The notes below the pieces were generated by a model, which saw nothing but the letters and a program-made list of their open reading frames with translations, had not been told where the DNA came from and did no database searches. A stretch of 64,000 nucleotides of DNA. It comes from JACMLD01 sp044227095. Lineage in GTDB: Bacteria > Bacteroidota > Bacteroidia > Chitinophagales > Chitinophagaceae. The position numbers and the translations under genes are program-made. Location of the stretch: contig JBGAFV010000001.1 of NCBI GenBank assembly GCA_044227095.1, positions 2,976,001-3,040,000 on the forward strand, written 5' to 3'. Of the stretch, positions 52,027-61,229 are shown piece by piece. The first letter of the stretch is position 1, and each line of letters begins with the position of its first letter.

Positions 52027-52521
52027 TTATTTCTTTTTAGGCTTGGTTGCTTTCTTTGTACCTGCTTCCCGTTTTTTGGCTGAAATGGATTTTACAATTG
52101 TGTGACCGCTAATTAACAGTTTTTGATCTTTTACCTTAGAGAGAGAATTTGCATAGGCTTCATTAACAAGCTTCTTTATATATGCTTTGGGAAATTTCTT
52201 TTTGTCTGTTACAAGTATGTACCGGTATTGATTGCCCTCGCCCAAAAGAATTTTATCCGGGTCTGCAATTTCATTGCCCCAATAAAACCCAAAGTGAATG
52301 TTCTTGCTCGTTCTGCCAATGGCTATTGAGCAAATTGTATGTCCAACTTTGTCTGTAGGGCTCCAGCCAAATGCAACTGCATTATAGTTGTCGTAAATTA
52401 ATTCATTTGCTTTCGGACATATACCCCATGCAAAATCCCTGAGCCACATCACAAGATCAATAACCTCAGCATTAAAAGGCTTAAGGAATTTTAAAAGATC
52501 TTTGGTTTGTTCTTTGCCCAT
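52027..52521 (-). CDS. DUF1801 protein with Lys-rich tail
   Basis: This 164-residue protein fits DUF1801, with KEQTKDLLKFLKPFNAEVIDLVMWLRDFAWGICPKANELIYDNYNAVAFGWSPTDKVGHTICSIAIG. The later part has IHFGFYWGNEIADPDKILLGEGNQYRYILV. A basic tail (KKREAGTKKATKPKKK) suggests nucleic-acid contact. Unknown function. It ends just before a DUF4440 lipoprotein gene on the same strand. Confidence 0.8.
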   Translation of the reverse strand: MGKEQTKDLLKFLKPFNAEVIDLVMWLRDFAWGICPKANELIYDNYNAVAFGWSPTDKVGHTICSIAIGRTSKNIHFGFYWGNEIADPDKILLGEGNQYRYILVTDKKKFPKAYIKKLVNEAYANSLSKVKDQKLLISGHTIVKSISAKKREAGTKKATKPKKK

Positions 52522-52562
52522 TTTTAAAAGTAGTTAACTGTTACTTTGCTTACAAATTGAAT

Positions 52563-53012
52563 TTATTTTTTTGGTTTTGTTTCCATTTGTTTTATAAGCC
52601 AGCCTTGTTTTTTATACCATTCCCACCTCGCAGTGTATTCTCCGTTAACAGTTATCGTGTCTTTTCCATATAAAACATCTGTTTGCTGATAAATGCCTCT
52701 CTGGGTTGCGGTATCTTTCATTAAGTCTATTGATTCAGTTGTTGAAAGTTGTGATAACACTTTTACATTTTTAAAAGACGATAAAAACTTTCTAATTGAA
52801 TCCCGTCCAACAGCTATATTACCTAATTTCCCGTCTGGTGCATATAAAAGTGAAATTGAATCTGCATCCAGGTTCTGAATTAAGTGATCATAATACTTCA
52901 TCGCTTTTTCAACGCCATTTTTATTTTTTTCATTTTTTGTAATGGCGCATGAAGCAAGTAATAAAGTGAAAATAATACTTAAGATTTTTATATGGCATTT
53001 GTTATGGCACAC
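52563..53012 (-). CDS. DUF4440/NTF2-like lipoprotein
   Basis: This 149-residue protein has a lipobox (IIFTLLLASCAIT, Cys near residue 22). The fold appears in MKYYDHLIQNLDADSISLLYAPDGKLGNIAVGRDSIRKFLSSF and the C-terminal GEYTARWEWYKKQGWLIKQMETKP. Ligand unknown; it is the third DUF4440-like lipoprotein in the window. Confidence 0.78.
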   Translation of the reverse strand: MCHNKCHIKILSIIFTLLLASCAITKNEKNKNGVEKAMKYYDHLIQNLDADSISLLYAPDGKLGNIAVGRDSIRKFLSSFKNVKVLSQLSTTESIDLMKDTATQRGIYQQTDVLYGKDTITVNGEYTARWEWYKKQGWLIKQMETKPKK

Positions 53013-53129
53013 AGCACTAAATTACTAAACTGAATTTATTTTAGACCGCTATACGTCTTAAAAACTTTAACGGATAAGGTTTATTATCCTGTTCTTAAAC
53101 GTTGTGCCCAGAACCACACCGGGATTTTG

Positions 53130-55526
53130 CTACTCCGTTCGGAGAGACTTTACCGGATTTGCCAATGCTGCTTTGATGGATTGAAAGCTTATGGTAAACA
53201 ATGCAATCAGTACCACCAGCAAACCAGCTGAAGCAAAAAGCCACCAGCTAAGCGTAATGCGATATGGATAATTTTGCAGCCACTTGTCTGTTGCCATCCA
53301 TGCAAGCGGTATGGAGATGAGTAAGGAAATAAAAATCAACTTTAAAAAATCTGCTGAAAGGATAGATACAATGCTGTTTACAGATGCACCCAGCACTTTG
53401 CGAATACCTATTTCTTTTATTCTTTTTTCTGCGGATAAAACAGATAGTCCAAACAACCCAATGCACGATATAAAAATTGTTAGTATGGCGCTGAATAAAA
53501 TAATTTGTTTCCATTTTGCTTCTGCTGCATAGCTCTGCGCATTTTGCTCTTGTTTAAAATTATAAGAAAACGGGTTTAGCGGAAATAAATTCTTGAAGGT
53601 TTTTGTTATGTATTGCAGGCTTGCAGTTTCTGTGCCAGGCTTTATTTTTATATACAGCATTCCATAATTGCTGTGCGGGTTCATGGTAAATAGCTGTGGT
53701 GTTATTTGTTCGGTTAACGGTTTGTAATGATAATCTTTTACAACGCCCGCTACAGTGTAGGTTTTGTTATTCTCAAAACTAATTAGTTGTTGATTTATAG
53801 CTTCCTTCCAGCCTGCCTGCTGTACAAAAGCTTCGTTTACTAAAACAGTTTGTGTTGAATCTGATAGAAAGTCGGACGAAAAATTTCTGCCACTCACAAT
53901 TGGAACTTTCAATAATGGTAAATAAGAAGCATCAATTGTTTCTATACCAATATTTATTTGTTTACCACCAGTAATTTGAGCGGTGTTGTTGTTAGCGCCT
54001 GCACTTTTAGGAGCAACATCAACTATGTTGGGATTTTCCATCAAAGCCTGCTTAAATAAAGCTGCTTCATTTCGTGTTAATTGAGATTTTCTAACAGTGA
54101 TTAAATTGCTGTCATCGTACCCCAGGCTTTGCGTAGTTAGATAATTGAACTGCAAAAATATGGCTAGCGTGCCGATAATTAAAATTGATGCCAGCGTAAA
54201 CTGGAATATTACCAGCGACTTTTGCAAATAATTTTTACCTGCCACATTAATGCGGTTGTATAAAGTTTTTACAGGATTGTAATTTGATAATACCGCTGCA
54301 GGGTAGAAGCCTGCCAGCAAACCTGTAACTGCAAAAATTGTTGTATAAGCAATAATAAGTTTGGCGCTAAACAGGTAAGAAAATAAAAGCACCTTATTGG
54401 ATATTTGATTGAATAAAGGCAGCACCATTATTACAAGTAAAATTGCTAATACAAAAGCTATAAAGCACAGAATAAACGATTCACTAAGAAATTGTATCAT
54501 CAGTTGTTTGCGTGTGCCGCCAATTACTTTGCGAACGCCTATTTCTCTTGACCGTTTTAAAGAACGAGCCACTGTAAGGTTTACAAAATTTATGCAGGCA
54601 ATCAGCAAAATAAAAAGTGCAATGCCAGAGAGAATGTAAGAATAGGTTGCGCTGCTTTTGTCTGAAAGTACTTCATCCTGTGCCTCTACTTCTTTGCCCA
54701 GGTGAACTTGTGCTAATGGTTCAAGAACATAAGAAATACCAATATTGGTGATGCCGTATTTTCTTCTCATTTCAGCAATGGTTTCACTTGCATCAGCTTC
54801 AAACACTTTATCCATTTTATGCTGAACGGATTTAATATTGGCGTTTGGTGCAAGTACAACAAACGTGCTGAGGAAAGAATTAAACCAGTTGCCATTATTG
54901 TTTTCATCTTCCGCCGATACTTTCATTGGCAGCAATACATTAAATTTTATAGACGAATTTTGCGGGCAATTTTTTGCAATAGCGGTTACAATATATGGGT
55001 CAAACCTATCTGCTTTTTTCAACAGCATGGTTTGTCCAATTGCCTCTGCATTGCCAAAATATTTTTTGGCCATATCTTCTGTAAGAACAATTGAATTTGG
55101 TTCTGATAAGGCTGTAGCTGCGTTGCCTTTTACTAATGGAAAAGTAAATGCGGAAAAGAAATTGGCGTCTGCATAATTTATATTCTGCGATTGAACTGTA
55201 TTGCCGGTTTTAATATCTGTTGCACCAGGCTGAAATCTCACAAAACTTTTTATCTCCGGAATTTTTGCAGCAAAACGGGGGCCCGGAAAATATCCTGTGT
55301 AGCTGTTGTAATGAAGGCCGCCATTGCTTTTTGCTGTCTCTTTGTCTATTCGGTAAATCTGGCCCACATTGTTATGAAAACGGTCATAACTTACTTCATC
55401 ATTTACATACAATATAATAAGCATGGCACAAGCGAGCCCTATACTTAAGCCTGCAATATTGATGAAAGAATAAATTTTACTTCTGCGCAGGTTTCTTAAT
55501 GCGGTTTTGAAATAATTTTTGAACAT
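53130..55526 (-). CDS. FtsX/MacB-like ABC transporter permease, paralogue 1
   Basis: This 798-residue protein begins MFKNYFKTALRNLRRSKIYSFINIAGLSIGLACAMLIILYVNDEVSYDRFH, the MacB-like start. It has two copies of the periplasmic domain (about 40-270 and 455-660) separated by FtsX-type helices (about 275-430), and ends with KAALANPVKSLRTE. No ATP-binding partner is next to it, so an ATPase encoded elsewhere is needed (family knowledge). Its homologue at 56270 is about the same length. A pair of 17-bp direct repeats 21 bp apart lies about 100 bp upstream (55625-55662). Confidence 0.9.
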   Translation of the reverse strand: MFKNYFKTALRNLRRSKIYSFINIAGLSIGLACAMLIILYVNDEVSYDRFHNNVGQIYRIDKETAKSNGGLHYNSYTGYFPGPRFAAKIPEIKSFVRFQPGATDIKTGNTVQSQNINYADANFFSAFTFPLVKGNAATALSEPNSIVLTEDMAKKYFGNAEAIGQTMLLKKADRFDPYIVTAIAKNCPQNSSIKFNVLLPMKVSAEDENNNGNWFNSFLSTFVVLAPNANIKSVQHKMDKVFEADASETIAEMRRKYGITNIGISYVLEPLAQVHLGKEVEAQDEVLSDKSSATYSYILSGIALFILLIACINFVNLTVARSLKRSREIGVRKVIGGTRKQLMIQFLSESFILCFIAFVLAILLVIMVLPLFNQISNKVLLFSYLFSAKLIIAYTTIFAVTGLLAGFYPAAVLSNYNPVKTLYNRINVAGKNYLQKSLVIFQFTLASILIIGTLAIFLQFNYLTTQSLGYDDSNLITVRKSQLTRNEAALFKQALMENPNIVDVAPKSAGANNNTAQITGGKQINIGIETIDASYLPLLKVPIVSGRNFSSDFLSDSTQTVLVNEAFVQQAGWKEAINQQLISFENNKTYTVAGVVKDYHYKPLTEQITPQLFTMNPHSNYGMLYIKIKPGTETASLQYITKTFKNLFPLNPFSYNFKQEQNAQSYAAEAKWKQIILFSAILTIFISCIGLFGLSVLSAEKRIKEIGIRKVLGASVNSIVSILSADFLKLIFISLLISIPLAWMATDKWLQNYPYRITLSWWLFASAGLLVVLIALFTISFQSIKAALANPVKSLRTE

Positions 55527-55624
55527 ACATAAGCTATTTAGATTTTTTAGTGCATCAAATGAGGCACCATTTCTTTTGCTTACTGATAACCAGTTGAGTA
55601 AATGATTTAATCAATTGAAATTGG

Positions 55625-55662
55625 GTTCGATTTTGATACAACAGTGTCCGATTTTGTTACAA
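55625..55662 (-). promoter_or_regulatory. Tandem operator-like repeats upstream of permease 1
   Basis: Two direct repeats lie at 55625-55641 (GTTCGATTTTGATACAA) and 55646-55662 (GTCCGATTTTGTTACAA). Reading in the gene direction they are TTGTAACAAAATCGGAC and TTGTATCAAAATCGAAC, starting 21 bp apart, about 100 bp upstream of the start codon at 55526. The same motif with identical spacing and distance precedes the second permease. Confidence 0.8.
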
Positions 55663-55767
55663 ATAGATTAATGAACAAGAGAGGGAGGAGAGCATGACGG
55701 AACCTGCAAAATGAAGGTGAGCATGGAAACAACAATTATATATGTCTTGTTTACTTCAGGATTGGGT

Positions 55768-56169
55768 TTATTGTTTCTCCCTGGCATATTTTTTAAGCTG
55801 GTAAATTGAAAATAAGCCGATAGCAGATTCCGCAATTATCCCAAAAATATAGCTTCTGGTTGGTAAGCCATCTGTTATCATGCTTAAGACCCGTCCTGTT
55901 GCAAGCGATAACATAAATAAAATATTCAGTTGCGTAGCAATTTTCCAATACTCAGTTTTTAAAACCCCTAAAACCCAAACAAATGAAATTGCAAGGTAAA
56001 GGCACATAACAGCTTTTAGCATATTGGAAAGATCAATTGTACTAGCTTGGATGTCTACATAGTTTGACAGAAGTAATGATGATCCATAAATTATTGATGT
56101 AGGTACAACAATCAGTAGAGAAATGAGAAGGCGTAAGTTTTTAAAAATCCATTTTATTTTGTTTGGCAT
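55768..56169 (-). CDS. DUF4345 membrane protein
   Basis: This 133-residue protein has four hydrophobic helices (LRLLISLLIVVPTSIIYGSSLLL, MLKAVMCLYLAISFVWVLGVLK, IATQLNILFMLSLATGRVLSMI, FGIIAESAIGLFSIYQLKKY), fitting DUF4345. It is separate from the permeases and on the same strand between the two. Function unknown. Confidence 0.7.
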   Translation of the reverse strand: MPNKIKWIFKNLRLLISLLIVVPTSIIYGSSLLLSNYVDIQASTIDLSNMLKAVMCLYLAISFVWVLGVLKTEYWKIATQLNILFMLSLATGRVLSMITDGLPTRSYIFGIIAESAIGLFSIYQLKKYAREKQ

Positions 56170-56269
56170 ATTTTTTCAATTTCCATATCGCGTCAGCTTA
56201 TAAATACTCAATCAAAGCTGTTTATATTTTTAATTTAAAAAGTGAAGCCCGAACCATGCGGGTATTCCA

Positions 56270-58654
56270 TTACTCAGTTCTGAGCGACTTCACCGGATTT
56301 GCTATGGCTGCTTTAATGGATTGAAAGCTGATAGTAAACAATGCAATCAGCATTACTAATACGCTTGCTAACGCAAAAAGCCACCAGCTTACCTGGATGC
56401 GGTAAGGGAAATTTTGCAACCATTTGTTAGCAGCTATATATACTAATGGTGATGCAATTATCAATGCAAGTACAACCAGTTTAATAAAATCGGTTGAAAG
56501 CGTTGTAACAATCTGTTGTACCGATGCGCCTAGCACTTTGCGTATGCCGATTTCTTTCGTTCTTTTTTCTGCTGCTAAAACAGATAAACCAAACAAACCG
56601 ATGCAGGAAATGAAGATGGTTAATAATGCGCCGAATAAAATAATCTGTTTCCATTTTTCAATAGCTGCATATTGTTTCCTGTTTTCATCATTTTTAAAAA
56701 CATAAGTGTATGAACTCATTGGATAAAATTGCTGAAATGTTTTTTGTATCCATTGTAAACTTGCAGTTGCCGAATTGGGTTTTATCCTGATGTAGTAAGT
56801 TCCATACGAACCATTCATGGTAAATAACTGTGCTGTTATTTTTTTTGTTAACGGTGCAAAGTGATAATCTTTTACCACACCAATTACATGGTAGGTTTCA
56901 TTGCCGCTTCCCAACATGTTTATGGTTTCACCAACCGGGTTTTGCCAGTGTGCAGCTTTTACAAAACTTTCATTCACAATAACAGATTGTGTAAAATCCG
57001 CAGGATATGTTGTTGAAAAATATCGCCCTGCAACCAACGGAATTTTTAGTAAAGGCAAATAATTTTCATCAACAATTTCATTAGTAAAGTATACGGTAGA
57101 GCCAGCCGAATTTTTTGTGCCAGTGCCCCATTCGCCAGCATTCTTTACACTAACACCGGCAATATTTGGGTTCTTGAGCAATTCATTTTTAAAAACAGCA
57201 GCGTCGGCATGTGTTAAGTCGTTTTTATTTACAACAACAAGATTATTGTCATCATATCCCAAATCAGTTTTGGATAAAAAATTAAACTGTGAATAGATAA
57301 CAAATGTGGCTATAATTAAAAATGATGCCAATGTAAATTGTAATACCACCAGTGATTTTTGCAGGTAATTTTTCCCTGCTATCTGAAACCGGCCGTATAA
57401 AGTTTGCACAGGATTATATCCCGATAAAAGCAATGCAGGATAAAAACCGGCAAGCAATGCCGTAATGATATACAAGCTAAAATAGCCGGCAATCAATTTT
57501 GCATCCAGCAGATAAGAAAGCGATAAAGCTTTATTGGCAAGATCATTAAACAAAGGCAATAGCAACTGCGCTAGCACAATTGCAAATGCAAACGCAATAG
57601 TGCACAGTAAAAATGATTCGCCGAGAAACTGGATAATAAGTTGTTTTCTTCCGCCGCCAATTACTTTACGGATACCAACTTCTTTGGCCCTCCTTACAGA
57701 ACGTGCAATAGTAAGGTTTATAAAATTGATACATGCAATCAATAACACAAACAATGCAATGCCGGAGAGGATATATGAATACATTGGGTTGCTGGAATTG
57801 CTCAGGCCGTTTTGTGCCGGCAAATCAGCGCTTAAATGCATATCGAGATAGGGTTGCAGAAAATAGGTGCCCATAGAAACATTATTTGGGTCTACACCAT
57901 CAATTTTCAGCATTTCACGAAAAGTTTGCGTGGCATCTGCGAGGTAAAAGCTTTGCATTTGGTTTTCTACTGTTTGCCGGTTTGCTTTATCATTCAGCAC
58001 TACAAATGTGTTTAGAAAGGAGTTGAACCAGTTATGCGTGTCTTTTGTATCTGCATCAGATACAGTAAAAGGTAACAATACATCAAACTGAATGGAAGAA
58101 TTTTGCGGGCAGCGTTTTGCAACAGCTGTTACTTTATAAGGAATAAATGTGCTGTCTTCCTTTAGCATTACAATTTTGCCTGTGGCATCGTTGGTGCCAA
58201 ATTGTTTTTTTGCTGCATCCTCACTCAGTACAATAGAATGCGGCTCTTGCAGGCAGGTTTTTGCATCCCCACTTAACAAAGGAAAATTAAAAACAGAAAA
58301 GAAATTTGAATCGACATACAACAAATTTTGCGATTGAATAACCGTTCCTGTTTTTATGTCTTTATAACGGTTGTCTACACGTACAAAAGATTTGATACCG
58401 GGAATATTTTGTGTAAACCTTGGCCCTTGTAAAAGACCTGTTGCAGGAATTTTATTTGCTTTTCGTTTTGATACAATACGGTAAATGTTGTTTGCATCTT
58501 TATGAAACCGGTCAAAACTTACTTCATCTTTTATATACAGCATAATAAGCATGGCGCAGCCAAGGCCCAGGCTTAAACCTGCAATGTTGATGAACGAATA
58601 AATCTTATTGCGAGCAAGATTTCTAAACGCCGTTCTGAAGTAGTTTTTAAGCAT
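56270..58654 (-). CDS. FtsX/MacB-like ABC transporter permease, paralogue 2
   Basis: This 794-residue protein starts MLKNYFRTAFRNLARNKIYSFINIAGLSLGLGCAMLIMLYIKDEVSFDRFH and has the same domain order as the paralogue at 53130, including LFGLSVLAAEKRTKEIGIRKVLGAS and a final KAAIANPVKSLRTE. The two are similar along their whole length and probably come from a gene duplication. An ATPase partner is missing here too. Its promoter region carries the same paired motif (58755-58792). Confidence 0.9.
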   Translation of the reverse strand: MLKNYFRTAFRNLARNKIYSFINIAGLSLGLGCAMLIMLYIKDEVSFDRFHKDANNIYRIVSKRKANKIPATGLLQGPRFTQNIPGIKSFVRVDNRYKDIKTGTVIQSQNLLYVDSNFFSVFNFPLLSGDAKTCLQEPHSIVLSEDAAKKQFGTNDATGKIVMLKEDSTFIPYKVTAVAKRCPQNSSIQFDVLLPFTVSDADTKDTHNWFNSFLNTFVVLNDKANRQTVENQMQSFYLADATQTFREMLKIDGVDPNNVSMGTYFLQPYLDMHLSADLPAQNGLSNSSNPMYSYILSGIALFVLLIACINFINLTIARSVRRAKEVGIRKVIGGGRKQLIIQFLGESFLLCTIAFAFAIVLAQLLLPLFNDLANKALSLSYLLDAKLIAGYFSLYIITALLAGFYPALLLSGYNPVQTLYGRFQIAGKNYLQKSLVVLQFTLASFLIIATFVIYSQFNFLSKTDLGYDDNNLVVVNKNDLTHADAAVFKNELLKNPNIAGVSVKNAGEWGTGTKNSAGSTVYFTNEIVDENYLPLLKIPLVAGRYFSTTYPADFTQSVIVNESFVKAAHWQNPVGETINMLGSGNETYHVIGVVKDYHFAPLTKKITAQLFTMNGSYGTYYIRIKPNSATASLQWIQKTFQQFYPMSSYTYVFKNDENRKQYAAIEKWKQIILFGALLTIFISCIGLFGLSVLAAEKRTKEIGIRKVLGASVQQIVTTLSTDFIKLVVLALIIASPLVYIAANKWLQNFPYRIQVSWWLFALASVLVMLIALFTISFQSIKAAIANPVKSLRTE

Positions 58655-58754
58655 GATTTATAAACGTGTTTTTAAGATGCGTAGCTACTATTTTAATGCC
58701 GTTGTTCCCGCTTGTTGATAATCAATTGCCTAATAATTCGGCGTTATTAAACTT

Positions 58755-58792
58755 GTCCGGTTTTGTAAAATTTCTGTTCGCTTTTGTTACAA
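58755..58792 (-). promoter_or_regulatory. Tandem operator-like repeats upstream of permease 2
   Basis: Copies of the motif start at 58755 (GTCCGGTTTTGTAAAA, degenerate end) and 58776 (GTTCGCTTTTGTTACAA). They are again 21 bp apart and about 100 bp upstream of the start codon at 58654. The agreement in sequence, spacing and distance with the 55625-55662 pair indicates a shared regulator. Confidence 0.78.
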
Positions 58793-58804
58793 TTTTGCCT
58801 GTAG

Positions 58805-59037
58805 TTAAAGTTTAAAGATTTTCACCATCCAATGCTTAGGCCCCTTGTTTTTCAATTCAGCTAATTCTTCTCTAGCAACAATAATCTCCCGTAATTTTTG
58901 CATCCGCAAAACTGTACGCAAGTGAATTTCCGTCTATAATATTATACATCAGGTTTGTAATTTTTTTGCGGCACCACTACGTTTAGGTTTGCTGCTAAAC
59001 AGGAAATTTATAATATCGGGTCTGTTATTGCTTAATA
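58805..59037 (-). pseudogene. Decayed gene with two homopolymer frameshifts
   Basis: On the minus strand the sequence reads as a coherent protein in pieces: NNRPDIINFLFSSKPKRSGAAKK, then ITNLMYNIIDGNSLAYSFADAK, then LREIIVAREELAELKNKGPKHWMVKIFKL and a TAA stop at 58805-58807. Frame changes fall in the T-runs (plus strand) at 58961-58967 and 58895-58899. The homologue is not recognised. It is a pseudogene, or indels were introduced by sequencing. Confidence 0.45.
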
Positions 59038-59042
59038 CAATT

Positions 59043-59915
59043 TTACTTTAAAAAATCATTCAAATAACCAGATATAATATTAGTCTGCATCATTAAACTT
59101 ACATGGCCTTGTGATGGAACAATAGCCAATTGCGATTTTGGCATTACGCCCAAATCAGCAGCAATATTACCTCCCAATAATTTATATGTCTTTGCCAATT
59201 CAATTTTATCCAGTCCATCGTTGTCGCCAGATATAATTAATACAGGCGAAGTAATCTTTGCAATGTTGGCATCGCCAATGTTAAATGGCACTTTGGCAAA
59301 ATCAAACATTTGTTTTAAGAACTTTATCCATTTTGTTTTATCTGGTGCAACTGCATCGTATCCGGTTTTTAGTGGGGTGTTATCAAAAAGCTCAGGTTTA
59401 AAATCTTTAAAAGCGCCGTTTATTACGGGCAACCAGCCGCCAGATTTATAAGTAGAAGAAATGATTACTAATTTTCTTAAGCGTTTAGGATATTTTACTG
59501 CAAACTGGTAAGCCACAGATCCGCCCATACTATATCCGCCTACATCAGCACTATCTATTTTAAGGTAATCCATTACTCCTGCTACATCACTTGCCAGGGT
59601 AAGAATGTCTAATTTCCTCTCGGAAAATGGTGAGTGCCCATGCCCCTGCATTTCAATAGCAATTACTTTTCTTGTTTTTGATAATTCAGGTATTAGGTCT
59701 GCCCAGTTCATCTCAATAGTATAAAAAGCACCATGCAGTAAAACAATAGGTTTGCCTTCGCCATATACTTCATAGTAAACTTTGATTCCATTAACAGGTG
59801 CGTAGCCGCTACTGGCAGGTTTTATTTGCTGTGCATGTAATTGAAATGCTGTAAAAAAAAGCGCAGCAATTATTATTACTTTGCGAGCATTGATTTTTTT
59901 AAACACCTCTTTCAT
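59043..59915 (-). CDS. Exported alpha/beta hydrolase
   Basis: This 290-residue protein has a signal peptide (KVIIIAALFFTAFQLHAQQ). The alpha/beta-hydrolase fold shows PIVLLHGAFYTIEMNW, the nucleophile elbow GYSMGGSVAY, an acid in LIISGDNDGLDKIE, and the histidine in VPSQGHVSLM. All three catalytic residues are present. The substrate is unknown. It lies just upstream of the decayed gene on the same strand. Confidence 0.88.
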   Translation of the reverse strand: MKEVFKKINARKVIIIAALFFTAFQLHAQQIKPASSGYAPVNGIKVYYEVYGEGKPIVLLHGAFYTIEMNWADLIPELSKTRKVIAIEMQGHGHSPFSERKLDILTLASDVAGVMDYLKIDSADVGGYSMGGSVAYQFAVKYPKRLRKLVIISSTYKSGGWLPVINGAFKDFKPELFDNTPLKTGYDAVAPDKTKWIKFLKQMFDFAKVPFNIGDANIAKITSPVLIISGDNDGLDKIELAKTYKLLGGNIAADLGVMPKSQLAIVPSQGHVSLMMQTNIISGYLNDFLK

Positions 59916-60184
59916 AAAATCTTGTTTAAAGTATTTTGAATTTTATTGACATTGCAAAAATAAAAAGCATTGCTATAGTTTATACTGTGCGTAAACGCCA
60001 GGTTTAGGGGGGCAATGCGACAATTATTAAAGTGCTATAGTTAGTAAAGTGTTTTGAAAAGGTCGGATTTTAGCTGAAGTTACAACAATGGCCCAACAGA
60101 ATATTGTGCGTTGGAAACTGAAAGTAAATATTGATTTGCTTTGTGATTGTGTTCCTATACGCAGACATTTAGGAAAACCTTTTT
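59916..60184. other. Intergenic region without a recognised gene
   Basis: This stretch of about 270 bp separates the alpha/beta hydrolase start from the peptidase E-like stop on the minus strand. It has AT-rich ends and a short GGGGGG run near 60010. A 65-codon open frame within it has no coding character. No hairpin with a T-run and no promoter-like pair was recognised. Confidence 0.5.
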
Positions 60185-60868
60185 TTAGCGGTTCATTGTT
60201 CTGCCAGGAATAAGCAATTTCCATTGTCCCTCGGAAATGACTTCTATATTGCTGTCAATGACTTTAATGGCTGTGTTATCATCAATCAAATAAGAAGGTG
60301 CAGGTATTGTGTTTGCCAGCTTTTTTAAATTTGCCAAAGAGTTATCCGGAAATCCTTCAAAGTTAAGATGAGGGTGTAGGGCAAAATCAACAATACCCAG
60401 TGATTTATTAGTTTCTGCCGGCAGCGTATGATTTCCATACGTTGTTCCAAAACGTGTCATAATCATACTGCCGGCACTCAAACCTACGTACACAATTTTT
60501 TTTAAGAGTGATGGTAACATTTCTGATACTCCTGACTGTTTCATCCAATAGCACAGATATTGACAATCGCCACCTCCCACTAAAAGAGCATCCGTCTCTT
60601 GAAGCATAGTAACCCAAAGCTCTTTTTTTATACTAGGCAATACCGTTAGCTCCAACAACCCCAGCGATTTCCAACCGAGTTCGCAGAAAGGATCTCCCAA
60701 TGTTCCGCAAATCACCTTTCTTATTATTTCAGGGCCATTAACAATTCCGTAAATAGCTGTAGGAATAAAAAGAGCTTTTGACTCTTCAATTGGTTTGCCC
60801 AAAAGATCAATCAATGCTTTGCGAATACTTGTATTGCTTATGCCAGCCGAAGTGAGAAGAAGTTTCAT
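60185..60868 (-). CDS. Peptidase E / type 1 glutamine amidotransferase-like S51 protein
   Basis: This 227-residue cytosolic protein has the S51 fold: MKLLLTSAGISNTSIRKALIDLLG, ALLVGGGDCQYLCYWMKQSG and the nucleophile elbow VYVGLSAGSMIM. The His is in VDFALHPHLNFEGFP. Peptidase E of E. coli cleaves Asp-X dipeptides. Substrate here inferred. The gene lies upstream of an intergenic region with a coding remnant. Confidence 0.87.
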   Translation of the reverse strand: MKLLLTSAGISNTSIRKALIDLLGKPIEESKALFIPTAIYGIVNGPEIIRKVICGTLGDPFCELGWKSLGLLELTVLPSIKKELWVTMLQETDALLVGGGDCQYLCYWMKQSGVSEMLPSLLKKIVYVGLSAGSMIMTRFGTTYGNHTLPAETNKSLGIVDFALHPHLNFEGFPDNSLANLKKLANTIPAPSYLIDDNTAIKVIDSNIEVISEGQWKLLIPGRTMNR

Positions 60869-60971
60869 TCTGATCTAAGTTTTAAAACCGTCGTCAACTG
60901 GCCACAACTGATTAAAGATTAATTGCTGATTGCAACAACGTCAACGGCACGTTGGCTGTAGCTTTGCTTTA

Positions 60972-61229
60972 TTATGTTTTGAAAATGTCAATAATATCTA
61001 TGTCTTGCCAAAGTTCATCATTGTCATAAACAGTAGCCACATATTCTTGTTGTTGCTGGTCTGAGAATGTTTCGATGTAGAGATATTCGGAGAACTTTGC
61101 CTTTCTCACGTTCGTTTTGTTTAGCCCACTTGCACAAAACCCCATCTTGTGTGTTCGCCGTTTAGAAATTTTAAAATGCTGAACATGGACGAATTTATTT
61201 GGATGTTCTCTATAGTGTTTTACTAAGTA
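60972..61229 (-). pseudogene. In-frame coding remnant downstream of cytochrome-like gene
   Basis: Reading on from the TGA stop of the lipoprotein gene (61230-61232) in the same frame, there are 85 open codons down to TAA (60972-60974). They include KHYREHPNKFVHVQHFKISK, then ATG (61145) and MGFCASGLNKTNVRKAKFSEYLYIETFSDQ, then QEYVATVYDNDELWQDIDIIDIF. The composition is protein-like. It may be a small gene of 57 residues starting at 61145, or the C-terminal remnant of a longer gene. Confidence 0.4.

Noticed and set aside
60027..60224. A 65-codon frame beside the peptidase E-like gene
   Set aside because: Overlaps the end of a recognised gene and has no coding character in the intergenic part.
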